Positions 9,380 through 21,000 of a stretch of 64,000 bases of DNA are shown piece by piece. Within the stretch, counting starts at the first letter, position 1. Every line of letters begins with the position of its first letter. Origin of the DNA: Bactericera cockerelli (Eukaryota; Arthropoda; Insecta; Hemiptera; Triozidae); the NCBI GenBank assembly GCA_024516035.1, contig CM044967.1, forward strand, positions 4,458,859 through 4,522,858. The letters are read 5' to 3'. The notes under the pieces were generated by a model that did no database searches, was not told the origin of the DNA, and saw only the letters and a program-made list of their open reading frames with translations. Both the position numbers and the translations under genes were made by a program.

Positions 9380-9824
9380 TGCATTACCTATGTGTATTTC
9401 TTAAAATTCATGTCACTAAAAATTACAAATTATGAATTGTTATATGTATGATATTTTGTTAAATTATCTTGTCTTAATAATCTGAATGTAATTTAATTTT
9501 TTTTATTTTAAAGATCATTTGTAAATTGTGCTTAATGTTTCACGAACTTCATAATTAAAACACATTATATTACATTTTTTTTTAGTGATAATGAATTGCA
9601 AGTAATTATATTATTTACTATTTTTATTAATTTTTTTTTTATATAACAAGATTTTATTTATATATATTTTTTTTTTCAACGTTTAACATCTTTCAAATAC
9701 TAACATTCCCGCCCCATCTTCACATTCAACTTATTCATTCATTACAATTCACTTTCATTATCCAATTTTTCATTTTATTATTTTTATTATATTATATTAC
9801 ACAATTTGAAATTACCGATATCAG
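9380..9824. other. AT-rich intron sequence
   Basis: Homopolymer and AT-rich sequence runs up to the acceptor of the LIM1 exon. No feature was recognised. Confidence 0.5.
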
Positions 9825-9960
9825 ATGACAATCACCCAGCGCCCTTCGGCGGGCATCCCGTCAGCGCCCCCCCAACCGTAACGCGCCATGTGCAAGCGCC
9901 AACCACCCCCGCGCTGCCCCCGGGGCAAAACATTTGCGCCGACTGTGAGAGGCTGATTGT
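9825..9960 (+). CDS. Zasp52: Zasp52 exon c: first half of LIM1 (version 1)
   Basis: A short Pro/Thr-rich lead (HPAPFGGHPVSAPP...) ends in CADCERLIV, the first C-x2-C pair of LIM1. The acceptor is 'gatatcag' and the donor is GT|gtaagt. It enters in phase 1 and leaves in phase 2, so GT+A completes Val and runs into GVFVRIKEKNLHVECFKC in the exon at 16721. Length 136 nt (1 mod 3) means it cannot be skipped, nor joined to the alternative exon, without a frame shift. Confidence 0.93.
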
Positions 9961-10300
9961 GTAAGTACTGGCGACGGCGCAGCGATCAAAGCGCTCCCTG
10001 CTTTCGACGATTTCCGGCTTCCGCTTTCTTCTTTCGCTGCAGGGTTTTGTGTTGGTTACGCCGCTGATCATTCTGAGGGTGATCAGCAACCCGATTTTTG
10101 GTGTTGTGGTGTTGCATTACCAACGTTTGGACATTTAATTTAATTTAATTGTTTATTTATGTCATTTTTTACAATACATTATACATAAATTACATAATAA
10201 AACTTATAGCTACGAAATAACAATTATTTGAATAATATAGTGCAAAAAGAAATGGGAGAAAATGGTAATTAATGGCAGGACATGGCAGGAAACCTAATTC
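9961..10300. other. Intron sequence, nothing recognised
   Basis: Unique-looking sequence that turns AT-rich after 10140. No coding signal was seen. Confidence 0.4.
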
Positions 10301-10738
10301 TTTTGCCCTAAGAATTGTCTCAACAACTTAATACCTTTGTTTCGGTCTTACAATGGCTTTGAAAGCATGATTTTTCTTTTGGCATAGCGGGAATTTCTAG
10401 TCTTTGCCGAACGTAATAGAAACAAGTAACCATGCAAACTTATACAGATGGGCATTTTATGATTAGGGGCCGAATTATGAAACAGGATTCGATTAATCTG
10501 AGTGGATACTATCCCTTAAAACACCCTCTGGTGGAGATTTCAACCAATCACAGCGTACTATAACCTGACTTAAGTGATAGTGTCCACTTAGATTAATCCA
10601 ATCGTTTCATAATTTTGCCCTAAGAATTGTCTCAACAACTTATTACTTTTGTTTCGGTGTTACAATGGCTTTGAAAGCATGATTTTTATTTTGGCATAAC
10701 GGGACTTTCTACTCTTTGCCGAACGTAATAAAAACAAG
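10301..10738. repeat. Palindromic MITE between two 126-bp direct repeats
   Basis: The blocks 10301-10426 and 10613-10738 are about 93% alike (by eye) in the same orientation. Between them, 10467-10620 is a MITE with ~48-bp imperfect inverted arms ('gaattatgaaacaggatt' and its complement). A half copy of the MITE end lies near 38966. The right arm overlaps the second direct repeat. Confidence 0.7.
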
Positions 10739-11184
10739 GTTATTCTAATTAAAAATACATTTGGTATCTGAAAATATTGTCCAACTTTGGTAATGCAACG
10801 TCCCTACATGTTAGAAGGTGTTGGATTTTTTCTTCTGCTTGACAAGGGCTTAGCTTGGATAGAACTCTACTGTGCTTCTCTTTCTTCCTATTTCTGTCTT
10901 GACTGGCTGGTTTATTTAAATTAACTATTATTCTATGTTCAATTATTTTAAATAGTTTCTAGTCCGCGGCAGTAGCGCAAGTTCTCCTGTCTACAGCTGC
11001 GTAGCATAGATTCATTTGCAACGAGTCAGAATGTGGATTCGACAAAAGTGGATCAATTTCGGATTGATGTCAGACTGTGGATTAATTTTTCTTTATTTTA
11101 TTAGATCTTTTTATTTTTGCGTAACTAAGATGGGTTTCTATTTTGGTGGAAAATGCTCGTATATGGTACATCTACTATGAGAAC
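10739..11184. other. Intron sequence, nothing recognised
   Basis: No repeats shared within the window and no coding signal were seen. Confidence 0.4.
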
Positions 11185-11735
11185 TTTGATCTGACTAAAT
11201 AGAACTTTTGTAAACAAATTTCCTACGTTCAGTTGCCTAGGCAACTTTTGATCTAAGTAAATAGAACTTTTGTAAACAAACTTCCTATGTTCAGTTGCCT
11301 AGGCAACTTTTGATCTAAGTACATGGAACTTTTGTAAACAAATTTTCTATGTTCAGTTGGCTTGGCAACCTTTGATCTGACTAAATAGAACTTTTGTAAA
11401 CAAAACTTCCTATGTTCAGTTGCCTCGGCAACTTTTGATCTAACTAAATAGAACTTTTGTAAACAAATTTCCTATTTTCAGTTGCCTAGGCAACTTTTGG
11501 TCTAAGTACATGGAACTTTTGTAAACAAATTTCCTATGTTCAGTTGCCTAGACAACTTTTGATCTAAATAAAATGGAACTTTTGTAAACAAATTTCCTAT
11601 GTTCAGATGCCTCGACAACCTTTGATCAATATACATTTTGTAAACAAATTTCCTAGACAACTTTTGATATAATAATTGGAACTAACTAAATAGAACTTTT
11701 GTAAACAAACTTCCTATGTTCAGTTGCCTCGGCAA
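11185..11735 (+). repeat. ~62-bp minisatellite containing a splice-acceptor-like motif
   Basis: About nine units share 'aacttttgtaaacaaa', 'ttcctatgttcag' and 'ttgcctaggcaac'. The last unit supplies the most plausible acceptor (ttcag|TT at 11723/11724) of the alternative LIM1 exon. Each earlier unit holds an equivalent 'ttcag|ttgcc' site. Confidence 0.85.
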
Positions 11736-11997
11736 CCTCATACTTCGCCACCCATAGTCACGCGACGGGCGGGCGAGCTGTGTCGCCCCGCCCACTGACG
11801 CCCTGTGCCCTGGGGCTTGGACACCCCCCTGCCCGCCCCTCCACACCCGCCAACCCGTCAGCACAGACTATACCTCAGTCAGCGGGTCAGCAATCCGTTC
11901 GCTCGGGAACCCCCGCCAATCAGCAGACGAGCTACCCAACAGAATCTCCTGTTCCTTTTGACGCTCCGAAATGTGGGGATTGCTCGCAACCCATTTC
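11724..11997 (+). CDS. Zasp52: Zasp52 alternative exon c': first half of LIM1 (version 2)
   Basis: The open frame runs through a Pro/Ser/Thr-rich segment to PFDAPKCGDCSQPIS and a strong donor (TC|gtaagtg). CGDC is a second version of the first C-x2-C pair of LIM1 and would continue into GVFVRIKEK at 16721. With the acceptor at 11724, entry is phase 1 and exit phase 2, exactly as for the exon at 9825, and the length of 274 nt is also 1 mod 3. Frame logic therefore makes the two exons mutually exclusive. The acceptor is inferred; 'cccatag' at 11757 is another AG, but it gives the wrong entry phase from exon b. Confidence 0.75.
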
Positions 11998-11999
11998 GT

Positions 12000-12628
12000 A
12001 AGTGTTTTGTACAGAGCACGATGCGGAGGTGTTTGTACACAAGTGGGGAGATAATATGAGATGTAGCTTGCTGAGAAAACTTGGTTCCAGTGCGAAAATT
12101 GAATATAATTGAACATTAGAAACTTTATTGAACATAATAAATATTTATAATAATACGTTACTAATCTTCCAAGGATGCTGATTGATAATTAGAAGTTAGT
12201 AAAAATTATATTGTTCTACCTCAATCAGTATGATACACCTTCACAAAATTACAGAGTCCACTATCAATATGTCTTCTAAGAATAGTCAAAATAAATCAAA
12301 TCTATTTTTTTACATTAAGCCCACTTTTCATCGCTACAATGTTTATAGAAGAATTCAGTATTTGGTATAAACAGAAATGTCAGTAGTGTTGTACTTGATA
12401 TACGTAGTTTATCAATGGATTTAGCTTACTTTTAACAGGAAGTAGAATAAATGAAATAGTATAAGGACATAAACAAATTTAAAAACAAATTTCGTAGAGG
12501 TAATTCATGATTATTTTAAAAGAAGTTCAGTTCTTTCAATGGCATTCTCGTTTTTGTCATAGAAATACAGACATATATAAAGGCCAAATCCAGCTGTTAG
12601 GAGGTACATTACACTATACTTCAAAAGG
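12000..12628. other. AT-rich intron sequence, nothing recognised
   Basis: No tandem or interspersed repeat and no exon-like frame was identified. Confidence 0.4.
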
Positions 12629-12772
12629 TACCGACCTCAGTAGCTTGATGGATAAGGCGGCGACTTTCTAACCTGGAGGTCGGTGGTTCAAGTCCTGGTT
12701 TCAGCAAAGATTTAGTAAAACGAGTTTGAGTAGATGTGACATCTTCGCGATCAACACTTGTATGATAAGTTG
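12629..12772 (+). repeat. SINE-A copy, near full length
   Basis: The copy runs from 'accgacctcagtagcttgat' to 'tatgataa', with B-box 'ggtggttcaagtc'. It carries an 8-bp shortening near 12745. Confidence 0.85.
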
Positions 12773-12789
12773 ATAACTAAAATATTTCA

Positions 12790-12965
12790 AAAGGTTTTCG
12801 CGAACCAAGTTTTCCTCGGAGGCTCTCTTATACAATCTCCATTCTTTCATGATGCATGAACAATGTCTTCGGAAAACTACAACATGTTCGACTGTGTAAC
12901 ATAAATGGCAGAGAGTCAATTGTAATGTTTCATGTTTTGTATGGAATGTCCTCACTCCGTGCACG
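12790..12965 (-). pseudogene. Non-LTR retrotransposon C-terminal relic
   Basis: The minus-strand frame shows CHLC then EHVVVF, an HC pair and a basic/acidic tail with ENLVRENLL. This resembles the Cys/His-rich tail after the reverse transcriptase of jockey-like LINEs. No RT core remains. The assignment rests on a short motif. Confidence 0.45.
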
Positions 12966-13475
12966 TATGTTCCTCCATTTGTCTCCCGTTGTTTTTGACC
13001 TTAATACACAATTCATCTAGTGATCTCAATGTGGACTTGTGTATGTGTATGTGTATCAATTTGTGTTCTATCTTATTTCAATTAGCGATTTCCCCCTCCC
13101 CTCCCCTTTGAATGAATGTAATAACTATGTTATGTAATAATTGAATAAGTAAATATCAATAACTATGTTGTGTAATAAGTAAATATTTATCTAAAAATAA
13201 TCTTTTTCTTTCAATAATTGTTTGTAAAAGAAGATGTTATACAGGGACTCATATTCTTCAAATAACATTAAAATGTATAAAAAAAATTCTGGATAAACAG
13301 AACATACCATGTCAGTCAGCGTCATCACTCAGATTTTTTTTTTATTATATAAAAGTAATGGAATATCCTTCTTTCTTACTCTCTTAATTATTGTCTCATT
13401 TTCTGTGAGAAAAGAGAAAATAGATTAAAAATGTATGAAATAAAATACTTAATCCATCTGGAAAAAGTCAAAAAG

Positions 13476-13735
13476 TCATTTCATACACACAGGTAGAATA
13501 GTCACATCCACTAATTTCATACACACAGGTAGAATAGTCACAGCTACTAATTTCATTCACACAGGTAGAATAGTCACATCCACTAATTTCATAGACACAG
13601 GTAGAATAGTCACATCCACTAATTTCATACACACAGGTAGAATAGTCACATCCACTAATTTCATACACACAGGTAGAATAGTCACATCCACTAATTTCAT
13701 ACACACAGGTAGAATAGTCACATCCAATAAATTCA
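13476..13735. repeat. 36-bp minisatellite, about 7 copies
   Basis: The unit 'cacacaggtagaatagtcac' plus 'atccactaatttcata' repeats with few changes. The unit is 12 codons long, so it gives an open minus-strand frame, which is not a gene. Confidence 0.9.
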
Positions 13736-13739
13736 CACA

Positions 13740-14635
13740 GGTATATTGAAAAGGTATTCATATCTGGTAAAAGCAAAGATATTTAAAGTGATAATTTTCT
13801 CAGATAGTCTGGTATACTCGTACATGTTAATTCTTGGTATTTATAGAATTTAGAATAGAAAAATAAGAATGATTTCTCATTAATTCTAGAAAAGCTTACG
13901 ATATTAACTGTAAGAGTACCAACATAAATAATAAATTATTATTACTGTTCTCCCATGAGAAAAATTCTCTCGAGGAGAAATTAACATTATTATGCATTGA
14001 TTTAATCTCTATGGACCTATTAAACACCCATTAAAAGAAAGTAAATGTACCATATAGCACCCCGAAGTTAATGCACAATTAAACTTCTCTTGTTTACCAT
14101 AAACCATAGAATCCATGCTCCAACACTAATGTAGATTTAATATTTTTATTTTTATCGTACTCAGTCGTTTGTCATTCGCTCTAAGTGCTAATATGCTTCT
14201 ACATATTGCTTCGTATGCTAATTATTATTTTTATTATTGTTATTATGCTTGAATTTATGGACTGATCTACGGGCACGCGAGCCTTAGCAATAAACGCGAA
14301 CCAGTAACTTAGCATGTTTCCAGCGTTTAACGACCAGTAGGTTTGTGGACTTATGGATTCGCATTATGCTATTGACTTGTGGTGGTTTGTTGCTAATAAG
14401 GAGACTATAAATTGCGCCACCACAAGTGAGTTACAGGGTTTTAACTTTCTAGTGGTCTGAGGGACAGCCGTACAACTTCTCACTTTTCTGTTTAGAGTGT
14501 TTTGACTGATTACACCAATAAATGAGACTTTGTTTAGACTGTGAGAGTAAAGGGACTCTTTAGTCTCATTCTTGCAGGATAAACAGAGTATTTTAAGTTT
14601 TATGGAACACCTTTTTTTTTATTTAAAGAAGAGTG
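13740..14635. other. AT-rich intron sequence
   Basis: A short block 'tacaacttctcacttttctgttt' near 14472 is shared with the hammerhead repeat family. Otherwise nothing was recognised. Confidence 0.4.
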
Positions 14636-14905
14636 TTTCACAGCCTTTTTTATTTCGTAGCCATGAAATAGGAACTACTGTAAATGCTTGTGGTCTGTGT
14701 TGTAGTCTGCCCATTATGCCTCCCCTCTAATGGGCGACAAGTGACACAATACTTCCCATTTAGGTGCTGGGTCAACACGAGCACACCGGGAGGTACAAAC
14801 AACTGTAACCAAATTTTAAGTACAAATTTTTGTCGGCGTAAGGGTTCGAACCCGGGACCTTCCGCATGGCAAGCGAGTGGCTAACCATTGAGCTATTCGT
14901 GCGCT
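14636..14905 (-). repeat. SINE-F copy
   Basis: Read on the minus strand, it starts with a tRNA-like head (gagcgcacgaat...ggttcgaaccctta) at 14905 and runs into a body ending at 'tttcgtagccatgaaat' on the plus strand. Relatives are at 42538-42830 and 43551-43848. Confidence 0.8.
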
Positions 14906-15289
14906 CAAACACCTCACTTACTTGATTTGCCGAGTCCCTTTCAGAAATGTTCAAAACACTAATCAAAATTTGTACTTTCAATAGCAACTTAAAGGCAGCA
15001 TCACTACAGACTTGACATCTGGAAACTTAAAACCCTGTACAAATGGAAATTTTCATTCATAGATTTGTTTAACACCACTTGTGTAGGCGTTGTGGGTAAC
15101 CACATGGCGAAGCTAAAATCAATAGACCTTACTCTAAAACACGTCCCAGACTCATTGTAAAATTTCTTGCCTTTTAAGTCACATTATTACGAGTTGTAAA
15201 GAACCATTACATGTATTTCTGAACACAATTATGCTCTCTCTTCACTTGTAAAATTTAGCAAGGTATGATGAGTTTGATGAGAGTTTTAC

Positions 15290-15425
15290 AGCCTTCTTTT
15301 ACTTCGTAGACATGAAACCACAGCTTCTTCAGTTACTTGTGGTCTGTGTTGTAGCTTACTCATCCCATAGTATGCCTTCCCTCTGATGGGCGAGAAGTGA
15401 AACAATATTTCCCATGTAGGACTGT
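15290..15425 (-). repeat. SINE-F 3' body fragment
   Basis: It matches the body part of SINE-F ('cgtagacatgaaacc', 'tgtggtctgtgttgtag') without the tRNA-like head. Confidence 0.7.
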
Positions 15426-15599
15426 TCTTATAAAATGCCCTTGCAAAATAGATTTTTGTTGTGTGGCTTTGTAGAAAACTTTGTCAGATTTTTGTATCTA
15501 AAATGTTCAAATTTATGTCCGTCAAGTGTTTTGTCCTATTTTATCAACTGTTTTGCTTCTGTATTTATCCCTCACTGGTGTTTTTATTAAGATGTATCA

Positions 15600-15875
15600 A
15601 TGATTGAAAAAAAAAAAATTCTTCAATGTATGAAGAATTTTTTTTTCCCCTTTTTCTCTTTAGAGGAATTAGCATGTTATCAATTCCTGTGTATCTTAAT
15701 ATTCTTTCTCTATTTTTATTATTTTTGTTACATATCTCTTTTGGTCTCTCTCTCTTTCTTTCTTCCTCCTTCGCCCTCTCTTTTACTGTGTTGCATACTT
15801 CTCCTCTCTTCCTGTTTATCTAAATCTCACCCTCTCTCCCTTTGTCATTAAAAAAAAAAAAAAAAAAAAAAATAC
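15600..15875. repeat. Low-complexity T/C-rich tract ending in poly-A
   Basis: Pyrimidine-rich sequence is followed by a run of about 23 A at 15849-15871. Confidence 0.8.
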
Positions 15876-16319
15876 CGTACAGCCGACAGCCAACACATTT
15901 GACCCGACGGCGATGGCGTCTCCCAGTAACAAAACGCTCCTATTTATTTACATAAATTAGCTATATTTTATGTATACATTATCTCTATGTATGAAATCTA
16001 AATATAAATGCGTGTCGCGATACTCCTACAGAGCGTTTCAAGTTCAAACACATCCAAATGGGTGACGTCACAAACACTAGAAACACGGTCTAAAATTAAT
16101 TTACAACTGACCAAATAATTCATTGTAGCGAATAGATTTATTTCGAGTGGTCCCAGGAACGCCTGTAGGGTGAAATTTGTCACGGTGGAACGATTTTCAG
16201 AGACGTTCGAATTTTATTTAATGTTTGCTAGTGTAAACATTAATCAAAATTTGCCATTTTAATGCCGTCAATGATGCAAAAGAAGAAATAATACCTATAA
16301 GAAGAAGAATAAAAGTACA
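15876..16319. other. Intron sequence, nothing recognised
   Basis: This is less AT-rich than its surroundings, but there is no open frame with recognisable similarity. Confidence 0.35.
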
Positions 16320-16560
16320 AACATGAACAAAACCACGAGTTTTAATTCTTTATTAATAGGACATATTTATGTACAAACAAGTAATTATAAAAATTAAAAT
16401 ACAAAATTTAGAACATTATAAACAAGAAAAAAAAAGATTAACAACATAGATAACGTAGATAAAATATTATACAGATGTCCTAACTGAAGGGCTAGGTTCT
16501 TGCCTATGTCGATCTCTTCCACCCAACCCTTTCATATCCAAGGGTCTCTGTGTAGAGATT
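16320..16560. repeat. Repeat K copy
   Basis: It begins 'ttctttattaataggacat' and contains 'tgtcctaactgaagggctagg' and 'ctcttccacccaaccc'. This matches the copy split by a SINE at 41256-41640. Confidence 0.6.
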
Positions 16561-16720
16561 GGATGAAATGTTTCAGGGGACCTTTTCTTTCCCTGCATGA
16601 TTTTGAAAGAGTTTGAAAAAAAGAAAAGAAAATATTCAACCCAGTTAGATGCTTTCCCGCCCTCTTTTGATTTGTTGACATTTTTAATAATTTTCATCCC
16701 GTTTTGTTTTTGCATCACAG

Positions 16721-16909
16721 AGGAGTGTTTGTCCGCATCAAAGAGAAAAACCTGCACGTTGAATGCTTCAAATGCGCCACCTGTGGCACTTCGCTGAAGA
16801 ATGTCGGCTACTACAACATTAACAACAAACTCTATTGTGATGTGCATGCAAAGATGGTGGCCCGTCAAAACCCGCCCGGCCCGGGCCTCGAACCTGTGAC
16901 CGTTCCCTA
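16721..16909 (+). CDS. Zasp52: Zasp52 exon d: second half of LIM1
   Basis: The exon encodes GVFVRIKEKNLHVECFKC then CATCG... and LYCDVHAKM, supplying the H-x2-C, C-x2-C and final C-x2-H zinc ligands of LIM1. A Pro-rich tail (RQNPPGPGLEPV) follows. The acceptor is 'catcacag' and the donor TA|gtaagt. Entry phase 2 fits both alternative first halves. Confidence 0.96.
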
Positions 16910-17338
16910 GTAAGTATTTCAGAGTCTCAACTCTTGATATAAATATTCCAGAGTCTCGACTCTTGATATGAATTAAATTTGAAATTCACGATGAGAAATT
17001 TGAAACAAATTTTGATATTTGAGAATTAGAAGTTTCTAATCATGTTTAAGTTAAAAATCGGTTTGGCCAAAGTCTATTAATACTACTTTTTGCTGACTTC
17101 ATTTTGTAAAATTGTAAATTCCACTCTGGCGTCCTCGCACCCGCATGAATGAGTTAAAACAGGTATATCTTCCCAACCTATCTTCTGTCACGGAGATATT
17201 CCCAACCTGGCTGGAAGTTGCTTAACTTCAGTGATATAACGAGAACTAGTGTATTCAATGCGGCGTTGATGATAACACGCTGATTACGCTGAATTCTTAT
17301 GTACAATTCAAATTATAACCTCCCTCTCCCATTTCCAG

Positions 17339-17450
17339 TGGCAAGAAACCTCCAGCTAACACCATCTCCCAGGCTCTCACCTCCCACAGTGTTGCCCCCA
17401 AGTCACCAGTCGGTCAGAGTTACCAAGCTCCTCCATCTTTACCGCCATAC
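17339..17450 (+). CDS. Zasp52: Zasp52 exon e: linker
   Basis: It encodes GKKPPANTISQALTSHS and a Ser/Pro-rich end (APPSLPPY). The acceptor is 'tttccag' and the donor TAC|gtaaga. It leaves in phase 0. It is part of the disordered linker between LIM1 and LIM2. Confidence 0.93.
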
Positions 17451-17686
17451 GTAAGAAGACATCTACCATATTAAAGCATCTAATATTGACCTCAGTAAAG
17501 CATTTGATCTTTTGCAGTTATAAAATTATTACACAAAGAATTATAATTCAGGTTAAGTATAAACAGAAAAGTGAGAGGCTGTAGTAGATCAACATAATTT
17601 ATTTATTTAAATGTATTTCTAGTATGAAAATAATTTGTACAATATAATAAGACCTTTAGGCACTCAGAATTGAGCAGGGGTAACGC

Positions 17687-17844
17687 TTAACACTTAGACG
17701 ACCGGCATGGTTTTTAGTGAATTCTCCCGTGGGACCGGCGATGTTTAGACGTAGTGCATTTGTGTACCACCGGTGGTACACCCGGTCCATTCCGCACAGA
17801 CACGCGTGTACCACCGGTGGTACACGCGGTCGTCTAAGTGTTAA
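17687..17844. mobile_element. 158-bp piggyBac-type MITE
   Basis: Perfect 17-bp inverted ends (TTAACACTTAGACGACC) include TTAA duplications at both edges. Inside are two copies of the palindrome GTACCACCGGTGGTAC. It has no coding capacity. TTAA targets are the hallmark of the piggyBac superfamily. Confidence 0.85.
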
Positions 17845-18121
17845 AAGGCGCGTAAAATTGAATGACATCCCTCATTAAGGTAGTATTTAGAATCCAAATA
17901 TTTGATGGGCGGGCCGCCTGAATTTAATCAGACAATGGTTGTCTCGTACAAATTCAACACAGTTATGAGCTTACAATGGGAATTGAATTGAATTGAATAA
18001 AATGGTAGTTGTACAATAATAATATTTCTTAATATTATCTCCTAAGCGCAAACTTCTGCGGAGATAGTTATTTTTTTCCTTTGCAATATAATTGATTCGA
18101 TCCAATTTTTTTGTTTTGCAG

Positions 18122-18191
18122 TCTCCTTCACCCACCTCCTTGACTGGGCCCAAACCCTTTGGCGCTCCAAACAGTATTAAGCCGGCATCAG
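18122..18191 (+). CDS. Zasp52: Zasp52 exon f: linker
   Basis: A short exon encoding SPSPTSLTGPKPFGAPN and IKPAS. The acceptor is 'ttttgcag' and the donor G|gtagag. It enters in phase 0 and leaves in phase 1. Ser/Pro-rich disordered linker. Confidence 0.9.
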
Positions 18192-18904
18192 GTAGAGTAT
18201 ACTGAGACTGATTTCATGTTCTACCTCAAACTAATATCAAAATATACCTATACCTAATCAAACTTGAATAAAGGGAATTTAGTTACTCATACCTAAATTA
18301 AATTTATATTAAATATAATTAAAAAGAAAAATAATTTATATTATTGTTATAATAAAAAATATTTGAATTATATATAAAAGGTGAGGTTTGAAACATAATG
18401 TCACATTTTTTTAATTATACATCAGACTAAAATCAAAGCTGTGATGCTTGTGACTGAACAAGATTTTAAGTTTTATGGTATATACTTGTATCTTTGGGGT
18501 ATATGGTATATACCCCGAATTTCTTTATCAAAAATGGTATTATATTATCTTTTGAAACAACCTTGTATATATAAAAAAAACGAATTAAAAAAAATCTAAA
18601 CTCCCTGTACACTTCATTTATAATTATATATTAAGTGTAATTATACGAATCAATTTACATTATTAAGATTATTCATATCGGCCTTTATTTTGTTTTCCGA
18701 TGTTTTGCAGAAGATAGTTTTTTTTTTAAATTCTTTAAATTTATCCATTTTCCATTTGTTAGAACTACCAGGACACGTGAAAAGGTCAAAAGGATGTCAA
18801 AATCAAAACAATTTTTTGTTCTAGTGATTACTTTTTCTTTACGTCAAGTACGATTTTCTAAATATTTTATTCAGAAACAATTTTGGTTTACAAGCCAATA
18901 ATAT
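18192..18904. other. AT-rich intron sequence
   Basis: No repeat structure or coding signal was recognised. Confidence 0.4.
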
Positions 18905-19625
18905 TTTTACTTCCGAGTAATTTCTAATATTAGAAATCGGAAGTATTGTGTTCGTTTTTGTAAAAAAAAAATATTTTTTTGCTCCGATTTAAATTTTTTT
19001 CATATTTCTGGACGTTTCATAACCTCCTGAGCAAATTTGGTTTTGTGTCTGTCTGTCGGTCCGTCGGTCTGTCGGTCTGTCTGTCGGTCTGTCTGTCGGT
19101 CTGTTAAAACGATTCCTTGTAACGCGCAAATCTCGGAAACTACTCTACCGATTTTGATGAAATTTTGCACACATCTAGGAGACATTCTGCAGATGGTCCC
19201 ATTTTAAATTCATCGAATTCGTACTAGCGGTTCTTGGTGAAAGAGACCATGCGCCTGACCACTAACTTTTTACTTAAACGCTGATATCTCGTGAACGGTA
19301 CACTCGATTTTGATGAAATTTTGTATGGTTATGCATATTATTATTTTACATAGGCTTTTTATATTTATTTTTAAATTAATAATGATTTGACTCTGATATT
19401 TAAGAAAATCCGAAATTTTGGACAAAGAAGTCAAAAAATAAGGATCACGACTTGCCGATACAGAATTTTTTGTAGAATCTAGAATGTATAAAAAACAATA
19501 TTCTACCATATAAAACAAATTTGAAGAAAATCGGTTGAGCTGTTTTAGAGATACAAGTAATTTTCTAAAAAAATCTCAAATTTGGCACGTGTTTACAATG
19601 TGAAGCAATCACGAGGAAGTATTGT
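18905..19625. repeat. Unclassified interspersed repeat with GTCTGTCGGT core
   Basis: It starts and ends near 'ggaagtattgtgt' (18940 and 19615). It holds a short (CTGTCGGT)n tract at 19047-19100 and 'accgattttgatgaaatttt' twice. This architecture is common in insect repeats of unknown class. Confidence 0.5.
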
Positions 19626-19639
19626 GTCCATAATTGGCA

Positions 19640-20935
19640 GTGTTTTTTTGTTGATATTTCAAAACGTTTTGATAAGTATTGATTTAAAAGATTAGAGAAG
19701 ATAAAATCTCCATCACTTGTAAGATTGTACATTTACATGACGATTTTAATCAGCTTATTGATTAAATTTAGGTGGCAATATGAAAAATAATTAGGTTTTG
19801 TAGTTCTTTTCAGAACAAAAAAAGTTGTTAAAGAAAACACGATATTTTTTTTCTTTTTTCTTTTATGTGTATTGCTTTTAGAAGAAACAAAATAAACTAT
19901 CCAGCTTATTTCAGTCTTAAAATTTTTTTGAGAACTTATTTTTGTTTTGCCTTTTCTTCGGTGTTGTTTTCCTTTCAATTTATGTTTTGTGATTCTTCAT
20001 AGGGACCTACTGATAATTATTTTTTAGGAAAATATTTGGGGATTTGAGTGACAAAAAGACTTATGAGGAAAAAAGCAAATTCCTCTGAATTGATTTAGAT
20101 AGAGACTGAAGCAAAAAGATAGATGTGATTCTGGCTTTCTCGCGAAAAATTGCAAACTTTCATCGAAATTAATTGGTGATAAAAGAATAATTTATAATAT
20201 TTTCTTACACTATGCATTTTGTAAAATAGCTTTTGTAAAATTTATTTCTTCGCCGCGTATCAAAATAAAAGTAAAATCTCACCAGAAAATTTAAGTTTGA
20301 AATACTGTCTTGTACGGAGAAATACTTAACTTTTTGAAAGTTTTAGAATTCGATGGAAAACTTTTCCTGTTCGATGAAGATGCGCGCGCGGTAAGTCATT
20401 TTTGAGTACATACAACTAAAACCCGATTTCTACATTAATGGATTTCAGTTTAACCGCATTCAATAACATAAATAACGCGCTTTTCATATTCACCATAGTT
20501 AAAACTCGAATAAATTTATACATCTATTCCGGACGGTTAATTACTTTTGACGAAAATCCCCAAATATTTCAACCATATGACTTTTTTGTGCTTTTATGGG
20601 AAGATGCTAAAATCAGCCATGTTATAATATCCCAGAATACACTTAGCGTTTGTTTGATTTCATTGAAACGAGACTCATAAGTCTCATAATTAACTCGAGG
20701 GATATATATCAAAATGGTTTCAATAGTTAGAATTTAGACACATGGACTTTCAAGTCAACATTCAATTTAAAAACTTCATCTATATAATTTCAAGACCATC
20801 ATCTGAATTACAAAATTGTAATCTGATTGTCAAATTGGGATGGTAAAATTATACTAAAGCACCTTCCCCTAACGGAGATTATTATTTGTGAACTTTTAAA
20901 GTATTCAAAAAATTATTTAAATATATTATGTCCAT
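19640..20935. other. AT-rich intron sequence, nothing recognised
   Basis: No coding signal. A hammerhead-family flank block (cttctcacttttctgttt) occurs at 20946-20963, close to the next acceptor. Confidence 0.4.
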
Positions 20936-21000
20936 TTAAGTACAACTTCTCACTTTTCTGTTTTAACTGATACTGTCTCACGTCTCTTTATTCCCGAAAG

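Noticed and set aside
11185..11735. CRISPR-like array
   Set aside because: Units are contiguous with no unique spacers, and the host is a eukaryote. The same applies to the arrays at 13476, 29139, 30005, 31900, 52180 and 55490.
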